Below are positions 57,691 through 64,000 of a DNA stretch of 64,000 nt, piece by piece. The notes beneath the pieces were generated by a model, which was given only the letters and a program-made list of their open reading frames with translations, was not told the DNA's origin and searched no databases. The position numbers were made by a program, and so were the translations under genes. Location: assembly GCF_947241125.1 (NCBI RefSeq), contig NZ_OX365700.1:2016001-2080000 (forward strand), written 5' to 3'. Source of the stretch: Nitrospira tepida. Its GTDB lineage: Bacteria > Nitrospirota > Nitrospiria > Nitrospirales > Nitrospiraceae. Every line of letters begins with the position of its first letter. Position 1 is the stretch's first letter.

Positions 57691-57719
57691 TTGACAATTG
57701 GACCTCAGTTGTGTACCAT
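57691..57719 (+). promoter_or_regulatory. sigma-70 promoter of the toxin-antitoxin operon
   Basis: TTGACA (57691-57696) and TACCAT (57714-57719) are 17 bp apart, 28 bp before the antitoxin ATG, which has a GGAGG site. This position is normal for autoregulated toxin-antitoxin operons. Confidence 0.6.
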
Positions 57720-57746
57720 TTTGTCACTCACATTGGAGGTTAGGCC

Positions 57747-58034
57747 ATGAAGTTCATTACCGTGCGAGAACTGCGAGGGCGGCCGAGCGAGGTGTGGTCG
57801 AAACTCTCACGTGACAAGGATCTGGTTCTCACGTCGAACGGGAAACCGATTGCGATCCTTTCAGCCGTGTCCGAGGAAACACTAGAAAGCTCGCTGGTCG
57901 CGCTCCGGCGGGCCCGCGCCGTCGCCGCGGTTGAAGTGATGCAGTCTCAATCTATTGCCGCCGGAACCGACAAGCTGTCTCTGGAAGAGATTAATGCTGA
58001 GATCGCGTCGACTCGGAAGACCCGGCGGCGGTGA
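57747..58034 (+). CDS. Phd/YefM-family antitoxin
   Basis: 95 aa. The N-terminus is the Phd/YefM DNA-binding fold: MKFITVRELRGRPSEVWSKL, then LVLTSNGKPIAILSAV. The C-terminal half, which binds the toxin, is helical and charged (LSLEEINAEIASTRKTRRR). Its stop overlaps the GTG of the PIN toxin by 4 nt, a typical antitoxin-toxin arrangement. It probably represses its own promoter. Confidence 0.88.
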   Translation: MKFITVRELRGRPSEVWSKLSRDKDLVLTSNGKPIAILSAVSEETLESSLVALRRARAVAAVEVMQSQSIAAGTDKLSLEEINAEIASTRKTRRR

Positions 58035-58462
58035 TCGTCGTCGTCGACACGAATGTGCTCGTGGCCGGCCTCTTGTCCCCCTTTGGCCCACCTGGTGAAA
58101 TCGTCCGCATGATTGCCTCTGGGACCCTGACCGTAGCCTATGACGCCCGAATCATGGCAGAGTACGTGGAGGTTCTCCGGCGCCCGAAGTTTTCATTCGG
58201 CAGGGAGCATGTCGACGCGTTCCTGGATCAATTGAAAGCGACGGGAACCGTTGCGGCGGGTGATCCACTCCCGGCTCGCTTGCCGGACCCGAATGACGAA
58301 CCCTTCCTGGAAGTCGCCCTGGCCGGCCGTGTCCGGTGCCTGATTACTGGAAACGTGAAGCACTTCCCCCCTGGGGCCCGACAAGGCTCTCAGATATTGA
58401 CTCCCCGTGAGTTTCTCGACTTCTACCGGAAGAGCCTTCGGGGGAAGCCTCGCCCAGGTTGA
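58031..58462 (+). CDS. PIN-domain toxin (VapC-like, COG1569)
   Basis: 143 aa. The acidic metal-binding residues of the PIN nuclease are present: IVVVDTNVLVAGLL (first Asp), AEYVEVLRRPKF (Glu), LPDPNDEPFLEVAL (two Asp) and LITGNVKHF. This subgroup of PIN toxins cleaves RNA and is neutralised by the co-encoded antitoxin. The start is GTG at 58031, coupled to the antitoxin stop. It may stabilise the element. Confidence 0.88.
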   Translation: MIVVVDTNVLVAGLLSPFGPPGEIVRMIASGTLTVAYDARIMAEYVEVLRRPKFSFGREHVDAFLDQLKATGTVAAGDPLPARLPDPNDEPFLEVALAGRVRCLITGNVKHFPPGARQGSQILTPREFLDFYRKSLRGKPRPG

Positions 58463-58498
58463 GAGGCTCATAGTCGTCTCGGCCGCCTACTGACTCCC

Positions 58499-59368
58499 AT
58501 GAATCACATCGATCCGCAAATCGAAAAACATAAGTTCGTATTTTCCGCTTTCCGCGAAGCGCATTTTTCGCTGTCGCTACAAATGAAAGACGAGGAGTAT
58601 CCTAAGGATGGCTTCGCGGACGTTAAGACAATAATGCGTGATGACAGCGTTGTCGAATGGCAACTGGGTGGATGGCTTGATGAAGACCAGATGCGAGTGG
58701 CGCGGAAGAAAGAACGCCTTGAAACAGAACTCAGGAGGGTCATCTCAAGAATTCCGAATACAACAGTGAACTTTAGACTATGCCTGATCTTGCCAAGGGA
58801 TGACGCCGAGCGATTCCAAAAGTCTGAGGCAGACGCGCTTAAATCTGAACTCCAGCACCTCATTCAGAAAACGGATTCGGACTGGACGGCACAGCCCCTA
58901 CTGCAATCGCCTCAAGGGCAACTCTGCAGAGACTTTACAAAGTATCCGAGACTGGAGAGATACTTGCACAGTTTTCTGCTTATGCCCAGAGGGGCGCAAG
59001 ATAGGCCTCACCAACGATGGATTGAAATGGAAGGATGGGGAGGTGCGTATAACCCCCTCACAGCGGTTGAGGCTCTTCGCAAGATTGTTGCGAAAAAGGC
59101 AGGTCGCTACGGTGGATTACAAGGCGTCGATGCTCGGCTTCTGCTTCATTACGACGAAGCGATCCTCTATAACTCTCCTTATCAGGATAGTGATACAACA
59201 CTAGAAGACATGGCTCAACTTGCCGGACATTGGCTGAGCCTAGATTTTCCAAACCTGTCTGCCACCTTTCGGGAGGTTTACCTCCTGCACACGCCCGAGC
59301 GCTGTGCGTACCAAGTTTTTCCTGCCATCTTTAAGTGTATGGGGAACAATGCTTCACCATACGAGTGA
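58499..59368 (+). CDS. hypothetical protein, element cargo
   Basis: 289 aa of unknown function, less GC-rich than its surroundings. It is charged and mostly helical at the N-terminus (EKHKFVFSAFREAHFSLSLQM, EERLETELRRVISRIPN-like helices), with an aromatic core (WIEMEGWGGAYNPL, GHWLSLDFPNLSATFREVYLL). No catalytic motif is recognised. It begins 36 bp after the toxin gene and ends 50 bp before the IS5 copy. Its base composition suggests recent arrival. Confidence 0.6.
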   Translation: MNHIDPQIEKHKFVFSAFREAHFSLSLQMKDEEYPKDGFADVKTIMRDDSVVEWQLGGWLDEDQMRVARKKERLETELRRVISRIPNTTVNFRLCLILPRDDAERFQKSEADALKSELQHLIQKTDSDWTAQPLLQSPQGQLCRDFTKYPRLERYLHSFLLMPRGAQDRPHQRWIEMEGWGGAYNPLTAVEALRKIVAKKAGRYGGLQGVDARLLLHYDEAILYNSPYQDSDTTLEDMAQLAGHWLSLDFPNLSATFREVYLLHTPERCAYQVFPAIFKCMGNNASPYE

Positions 59369-59417
59369 AGGAAAACATGGCGGTCTCATCGCCGCTGATC
59401 TTCTGCACCCTGTCTAG

Positions 59418-60594
59418 GGAAGGTCTGATTTATTCCTCGCGCGTGATGTGCTACGGGTAGCGCAGCACCGGTCAGGAGGCGCCCCCATGTCGCAACAGAC
59501 CTTTGCAGAAGCGAGCTTTGAACAGTATCGGAAACCGACCCGCCGCGAGCGGTTTCTGGCGGAGATGGAGCAGGTGATTCCGTGGAGCGAGCTGGCAGCG
59601 GTTATCGAGCCGTACTATCCCAAGGCGGAGGGGGCCGGGCGTCCGCCGGTCGGAGTCGAGCGAATGCTCCGTATCCATTTCCTGCAACATTGGTTCAATC
59701 TGTCTGACCCGGCGGTGGAGGAGGCCCTGTATGACTCCCGCGCCATGCGGCAGTTCGTTGGCATTGATCTGGGGCGCGAGCCTGTACCGGATGAGACGAC
59801 CATCTGCAAATTTCGGCATCTCCTGGAAGCCCATCGGTTGGGCGAGCAACTCTTTGCCTTGATCCGGACGTATCTGGCCGAGCAGGGGCTGCAGATCAGC
59901 CGGGGGACCATCGTGGATGCCACGATCATCAGCGCCCCCAGTTCCACGAAGAATCGCACGAAGGAGCGGGATCCGGAGATGCATCAGACGAAGAAGGGCA
60001 ACCAGTGGTATTTCGGGATGAAGGCCCATATTGGAGTAGACAGCCGGACGAAGCTGATTCATTCAGTGGCAGCCACCGCCGCCAATGTGCATGACAGTCA
60101 GGTGTTGCCGGAGCTGCTGCATGGACAGGAGACGCGGGTGTGGGGCGATGCCGCCTATAGTGGCCAACGCGACGTGATTCAGCAACATGTGCCTGGGGCC
60201 AAGAGCTTCGTGCAGACGAAAGCACATCGCCATCGGCCGCTGAGTGAAACCGAGCGCGCCCGGAACCGGACCAAGTCGAAGGTGCGGGCCAAAGTCGAAC
60301 ACGTGTTCTTGGTGATGAAACAGATCTTTGGATGGGCCAAAGTCCGCTACCGGGGGCTGGCGAAGAATACGAATTGGCTCTTTGTCACGTGCGGCTTAAC
60401 GAATCTGTATCTGGCGCGACGACGCCTCTTGGCGGGAACGTAGGAGACGTGTGTCCGCAGGGAGGCAGTGGGCCATTGGACGGTGGGTGAGCTCACAAAA
60501 AGGCTCACGGACCAGCAGATTCTCACCGGATAGCCCAGAGTGATCACCCCAGGAACTGGTTTCTCAGTGGAAACGTGAATTAATCAGACCTTCC
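59418..60594. mobile_element. IS5-family insertion sequence, complete
   Basis: Terminal inverted repeats match in 17 of 18 positions: GGAAGGTCTGATTTATTC at 59418 and, inverted, GGAAGGTCTGATTAATTC ending at 60594. The flanks are the 4-bp direct repeat CTAG (59414-59417 and 60595-60598), the target duplication of IS5 elements (CTAR). The element is 1177 bp with one intact transposase gene. Confidence 0.93.
59487..60443 (+). CDS. IS5-family transposase
   Basis: 318 aa. The DUF772 N-terminus (ERMLRIHFLQHWFNLSDPAVEEALYDS split over the domain) is followed by the DDE domain: IVDATIISAPSSTKN (first Asp), VWGDAAYSG (second Asp) and KSKVRAKVEHVFLVMKQIFG (Glu, with the Y-(2)-R-(3)-E context). The frame is intact. 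AGGAGG lies before the ATG at 59487. Confidence 0.95.
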   Translation: MSQQTFAEASFEQYRKPTRRERFLAEMEQVIPWSELAAVIEPYYPKAEGAGRPPVGVERMLRIHFLQHWFNLSDPAVEEALYDSRAMRQFVGIDLGREPVPDETTICKFRHLLEAHRLGEQLFALIRTYLAEQGLQISRGTIVDATIISAPSSTKNRTKERDPEMHQTKKGNQWYFGMKAHIGVDSRTKLIHSVAATAANVHDSQVLPELLHGQETRVWGDAAYSGQRDVIQQHVPGAKSFVQTKAHRHRPLSETERARNRTKSKVRAKVEHVFLVMKQIFGWAKVRYRGLAKNTNWLFVTCGLTNLYLARRRLLAGT

Positions 60595-60807
60595 CTAGTT
60601 AATTCAGTACCAACACAGTTAAAACGCCGAGTCGCTGCAGAGATCACTTTCGTCTATTGGTATTCACAACGTCGGCAGTTCGACCCCATTCGCCGGCTCT
60701 CCTTTGTTGGCTATCCCCTTCCTCGATCGTATTCGCATTCTCCTAACCGGTATTACTCGCATGAGGTTGATCACTCAATGACACCTTCGGGCAAGGAGGT
60801 TGGGACG
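60595..60807. other. non-coding region between IS5 and the TraG-like gene
   Basis: About 210 bp without a supportable gene. It presumably contains the promoter of the downstream ATPase gene; no convincing pair of boxes was found. Confidence 0.4.
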
Positions 60808-62256
60808 ATGGCTTCTCCGCTGGAACGGCTCCGTGCGCTCAACCGGGAGGGTAAACCGCGACCGGTTCATCCGGAGCTGACGTTGTTGGGATTCGGCGCG
60901 AATCTCGACGACAACCAACGGGAAGGGGTCCTTGTGATGCGGGATGCCGATCGAAGTGGTCATTTCGGCTGCCTGGGAACGACGCGGGTGGGCAAGACCC
61001 GCCTGATGGAGAATATCGTCGAGCAGGACATCAGGAAAGGTTACTCGGTGGTCGTGGTCGATCCGAAGGGAGACATCGAGTTGTTTTCAAAGGTGGTGCA
61101 AACAGCGGCCGAGTGTGGGCGGCTCAAGGAGCTGATGCTGCTCACGCCGATCTTTCCCGATGAGTCGGTCTACCTCGACCCGTTATCGAGCTACTACATG
61201 GAAGATGAACTCGTGAATCACATCGTCTCAGGGATCAAGGCGCGCGAGGATTTCTATATTGCGATTGCGACCCAGGTGGCTCAAGTCATCGTGGCAGGCT
61301 TGATCATACTCGCCAAGGCGAAGGGAATCCCTCCTCAGATCTCGTTCTACGATGTGAAGCTGCGAGCCGGTCATAAGGACCTGATGCAGTTCCGAGATAC
61401 GCTTCAGGCGTTGCCGGGGACGGAGGAACTGTGCATGGCGATCGATCAGATCACGCATGGTCCGAATATGGCGGACTTCTACGCCAAGGTCTCGACATCG
61501 CTCCAGACGATGTTGTCGGCACTGACTTTCGGCACGACGGGACGGATCATCGGAAAGGCAAAGACGAATGAATTCATTCGGCGCCTCGAATCCGGGAAAC
61601 GCGTGATCATGGTCTGCAATACCGGTAGTCTACTGACGCGCCGGACGGCTCATATTATCGCGAAGGTGTTCATCTCCATGATTCAGAGCCTGGTGGGACG
61701 CCTGTTTGCCTCCGGGCGTGCGCTTACTCCGCCCTTGTGTCTGCACATCGACGAGGGCCATAACGTGCTCTACCCCGACATCAAGGAGTTGTTCAATAAG
61801 GGCGGTGGGGCCAATATCTGGATCCATCTGTATACGCAGTCGCTCGCGCAGATCCAGGAGGAGGTCGGTCCGTACGCGGCACAGAGCATCATGGACAACA
61901 TCAGTTCCTGGGCCTACTTCCTGCTGAACCATCCGGAGACCGCGCAATACGTGGAGGATTCGACGCCGCTGGTCACTCGAGATGAGCCGATGATTGAGGT
62001 CGGTGGCCGGGTGATGATGAAGTTGACGGCGCGGCGCCAGGTCCTCCGCGATCGCGTGATGTCTCTCCCGAAACGATGGTTCTATTTCCGCACGTACGGG
62101 CAGACGTACAAGGGCCAGACCTTGGATACGACGCCGCTCTACGTAAATGTGAAGTTCCCCGTCGTCAGTCCCCTAAGGTCAGTCGAGTCCCCGGCGCCTG
62201 CCCCAGATGCCACCAAGGACGGTCCGGCTCAGGCACCGCCGCTCTCATCCGCGTGA
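60808..62256 (+). CDS. TraG/TraD-like (coupling protein-type) ATPase
   Basis: 482 aa of the TraD/TraM-like RecA-type fold. Walker A is LGTTRVGKTRLMENIV, with SVVVVDPKGDIELF following; Walker B is LCLHIDEGHNVLYPDIKELF; a QxxQ-like motif (YTQSLAQIQEEVG) and a terminal RTYGQTY region complete it. Such proteins deliver DNA to a type IV secretion channel. No N-terminal TM helices are present, so it is a soluble version. A GGAGG site supports the ATG at 60808 over 60778. It is the only transfer-type gene in the window. Confidence 0.8.
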   Translation: MASPLERLRALNREGKPRPVHPELTLLGFGANLDDNQREGVLVMRDADRSGHFGCLGTTRVGKTRLMENIVEQDIRKGYSVVVVDPKGDIELFSKVVQTAAECGRLKELMLLTPIFPDESVYLDPLSSYYMEDELVNHIVSGIKAREDFYIAIATQVAQVIVAGLIILAKAKGIPPQISFYDVKLRAGHKDLMQFRDTLQALPGTEELCMAIDQITHGPNMADFYAKVSTSLQTMLSALTFGTTGRIIGKAKTNEFIRRLESGKRVIMVCNTGSLLTRRTAHIIAKVFISMIQSLVGRLFASGRALTPPLCLHIDEGHNVLYPDIKELFNKGGGANIWIHLYTQSLAQIQEEVGPYAAQSIMDNISSWAYFLLNHPETAQYVEDSTPLVTRDEPMIEVGGRVMMKLTARRQVLRDRVMSLPKRWFYFRTYGQTYKGQTLDTTPLYVNVKFPVVSPLRSVESPAPAPDATKDGPAQAPPLSSA

Positions 62257-62354
62257 TGGCGGACCGGTGGACTCGCTGTATTCCTACTGTCCCGTGCTGC
62301 TGTTCTCCTGATCCCTTGGGGGACTGCCACAGGCTGTGAATTTAGGGTTTCTGC

Positions 62355-62939
62355 TCAGCCAGGATGGCGAATCCGTCGGTGTCTGCCCTTCGCCTCAGGA
62401 ATCGTGTCCGGCCGTGAGAGTTCGTGAAGGAGATCAGGTTTGTGGTGATCCATGTTGTCTCTCGACAGGGATGAACTGGGTGATGGCGTCCTCTGACGTT
62501 GCTGCGGCTCCCCACTGACCGGCTCGCCGTTCCAATCGCTCCGTACTTTATCGAAGACCCAACCTCCCTTCCCAAGGTCCTCGACCGCGAGCCGGCCGGC
62601 GAGATAGTTTCCGACTCGAATCACGTCATCCAATTCGTCCGCGAACGCGACCAGGATCAGGGTCCCGGAGGGGGCGACGAGGAAGAACGCGCGGCTGTCG
62701 CGCTCTTTCGTCCGTCCGCGGTGTGCCTCGATGATGTCCCCGACCGACGCGGTGAACGTTCCGCTGACCTCCGCATGAAACCGGCCTTTTGGCTTCCGTT
62801 CGAGCGGCGCGTGTTCTCGATGGATCTTCTGTTGGGTGAAGTCCCAGGTGACACGAGCGACAAACGCGGGATCCTTCCTGAAGACGGTCGCGTGGAAGGT
62901 GAACGCGAATCGCGTCGGGCTCTTGCCTGGGGCGGTCAT
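62355..62939 (-). CDS. hypothetical protein
   Basis: 194 aa, no recognised family. Residues 1-110 are beta-rich (FAFTFHATVFRKDPAFVARVTWDF, GRFHAEVSGTFTASVGDIIEAH, RAFFLVAPSGTLILVAFA spread over the domain), followed by a charged, Pro/Ser-rich tail that is probably disordered. A GGAG site precedes the ATG at 62939. It points against the TraG-like gene. Confidence 0.5.
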   Translation of the reverse strand: MTAPGKSPTRFAFTFHATVFRKDPAFVARVTWDFTQQKIHREHAPLERKPKGRFHAEVSGTFTASVGDIIEAHRGRTKERDSRAFFLVAPSGTLILVAFADELDDVIRVGNYLAGRLAVEDLGKGGWVFDKVRSDWNGEPVSGEPQQRQRTPSPSSSLSRDNMDHHKPDLLHELSRPDTIPEAKGRHRRIRHPG

Positions 62940-63108
62940 CGGTCCTGCTCCGAGGAGCAGGCGAGTCGTGTCCCCGAGCAGAGTAGGCGGGCGATCATGG
63001 CAATCTGCGTCCAATCTACCCATGTATTACAGCCCGACGGCAGTTGGAGCGGCACTCAACGAACGCGCTGCACGAGAGGATGGCGCCGGGCTCCGACAGA
63101 ACGAGTGG

Positions 63109-63780
63109 TTAGATGATGGGACCGCGCGGCAAAGGGTCGGAGTCGGAATGTTCAGGGCAGTCGATCTGCAGGTCCCGGTCACCGAATGGGGCATCGACGA
63201 AGGCGCAATGGTGCGGCTTCTCCGGATTCTCCGGATATTGCCTGGGCCGGAAGTGCCGGCAGGTGATGCACATCTGGCTGGTGGGGATCTGCTTGGCCTC
63301 CTGAAGCTGCAGGAGGGTATGGAGCAGGTGGGCGTACAATTCCTCCTGGGTGGCAGGACTGAGTGATTCAAGGACGGAGTTGAGCACATGGGGCCATTGG
63401 AGGAGGCGATGGGCGGCGAGCGCTCCGGCTGGTTCAAGCGTCAGCAGCACGTCTTTTGAGGGAAGATCGGTGGTCTGCACGTGAATGAGATCCTTGGTGA
63501 CGAGCTGGTGAATGGCTTCGTCGAGGCTCGGGCAGCACACATCGAGCGCGCGCACGAGGCTGCTCCGGAACATGCTGTGGAGCTGCGAGGCGAGCAGCAA
63601 CGTGAGGATGTGTTGTTCAATCAGCGAAGAGGGGCAGGATGCGGGTTCTTTGGCGACCTGGTTATAGAAGCTGATCTTGGTGAGGGCCACACGGATGCGC
63701 TGCAGGAGCGTGGCCTTCGCCAGCGTGGCATTGCCGACACCGTGGCAGGGAGAGAGCGTTGATGTGTCAAGACAGTCCAT
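63109..63780 (-). CDS. MarR-like winged-helix regulator with C-terminal Cys cluster
   Basis: 223 aa from the ATG at 63780 (MDCLDTSTLSPCHGVG); an ATG at 63828 is possible. The central part fits a winged helix (LIEQHILTLLLASQLHSMF, SLDEAIHQLVTKDLIHVQ). The C-terminus has CITCRHFRPRQYP, then PHHCAFVDAPFGDRDLQIDCPEH, a Cys/His pattern of a MarR subgroup that probably binds a metal or Fe-S cluster. The palindrome upstream (63884-63901) is the likely operator, so autoregulation in response to metal, redox or an organic ligand is plausible. Confidence 0.72.
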   Translation of the reverse strand: MDCLDTSTLSPCHGVGNATLAKATLLQRIRVALTKISFYNQVAKEPASCPSSLIEQHILTLLLASQLHSMFRSSLVRALDVCCPSLDEAIHQLVTKDLIHVQTTDLPSKDVLLTLEPAGALAAHRLLQWPHVLNSVLESLSPATQEELYAHLLHTLLQLQEAKQIPTSQMCITCRHFRPRQYPENPEKPHHCAFVDAPFGDRDLQIDCPEHSDSDPLPRGPII

Positions 63781-63828
63781 CGAGCAACGTGGCTCTGGGT
63801 CAGGGTTTACACAGTTGTGATGGTGCAT

Positions 63829-64000
63829 GGCTTTTATACCAGCAAGACGACCCTTCGCACACCTAGCCATTCGTAGGGGGCAGCCTAGCCACTTGGCTAG
63901 GTCCGGAAGCCCTCTGTCAGCAATGGCTTCAACGGTTGCTCACCCCTCCAGTGATTTGCCTCTCTCCCTTGGCCGCCCGGTGTTCAGTTTGGAGGCACCG
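63829..64000. other. window end, regulatory region
   Basis: Apart from the operator I see no gene in the last 170 bp. Anything to its right is outside the window. Confidence 0.4.
63862..63901. promoter_or_regulatory. operator upstream of the MarR-like gene: palindrome plus extra half-site
   Basis: CCTAGCC (63884-63890) and GGCTAGG (63895-63901) form a perfect 7-bp inverted repeat with a 4-bp centre. A further CCTAGCC half-site lies at 63862-63868, exactly 22 bp (two helical turns) away. The site is 60-120 bp upstream of the possible starts of the divergent MarR-like gene. Confidence 0.6.

Larger units (their letters stand above)
42214..64000. mobile_element. second integrative element, tandem at tRNA-Met (right end outside window)
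   Basis: Begins with the tRNA half-copy and an intact integrase with an excisionase-like gene, followed by a leftward series of DNA-metabolism genes (sliding clamp, methyltransferase, helicase, Toprim protein, AAA ATPase, class II ribonucleotide reductase), then accessory genes (toxin-antitoxin, IS5 copy) and a TraG/TraD-like ATPase. This is the content of a conjugative or self-replicating element. No relaxase or mating-pair genes are visible, and the far boundary is not in the window. Confidence 0.65.

Noticed and set aside
57454-57746. Cobalamin riboswitch upstream of nrdJ
   Set aside because: I looked for the B12 box and the conserved GCCACTG region on the minus strand and found neither.

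Overview
The window fits a Nitrospira-like bacterium (phylum Nitrospirota): high GC, a cytoplasmic group 2a [NiFe] uptake hydrogenase with a complete hyp maturation set, and a large molybdate-handling locus, which a nitrite oxidiser with a molybdenum enzyme would need. This assignment is an inference from gene content; no 16S or nxr gene lies in the window.

Region 1 (1-21.4 kb) looks like host chromosome. It starts with a histidine kinase/response regulator pair. A molybdate block follows: an Xre-HTH regulator fused to a molybdate-binding-like domain, three ModA-like binding proteins, an OprO/P-type porin, two small lipoproteins, a Mop molbindin and modB-modC. Next come a TPR protein, a split RND efflux pump with its adaptor and outer-membrane channel, an outer-membrane protein and a LexA-like repressor. 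Between modC and the TPR gene is an 820-nt gene-free stretch that can fold into a strong stem-loop.

Region 2 (21696-42213, 20.5 kb) is a hydrogenase genomic island. A tRNA-Met(CAT) stands at its left edge. The 5' half of that tRNA, together with sequence continuing into an integrase gene, is repeated at 42214. The integrase copy at the left edge has lost its catalytic part; the copy at 42266 is intact. Paired TGTTCACC motifs with an 11-bp period lie near both ends. Inside are a HupR-type sigma-54 activator, a candidate sigma-54 promoter with a distant inverted repeat, hupS-hupL, twin HiPIP-like ferredoxins and a maturation protease with an extra C-terminal domain. A second promoter then precedes a TPR protein, two small membrane proteins, a NifU-Rieske fusion, an NHL-repeat protein, hypF, hypC, a SIS gene, hypD, hypE, an FmdE-like gene, hypA, hypB, a Ni transporter, a frameshifted tonB and a 59-aa histidine-rich peptide. 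Together these provide H2 oxidation, electron exit, active-site assembly and nickel supply.

Region 3 (42214 to the end) is a second element in tandem at the same tRNA site. It carries the intact integrase, an excisionase-like protein, a sliding clamp, a DNA methyltransferase, an SNF2-type helicase, a Toprim protein, an AAA ATPase whose Walker B precedes Walker A, a class II ribonucleotide reductase, a toxin-antitoxin pair, a complete IS5-family copy, a TraG/TraD-like ATPase and a MarR-like regulator with a palindromic upstream site. It resembles a large conjugative or replicative element; its far end lies outside the window.
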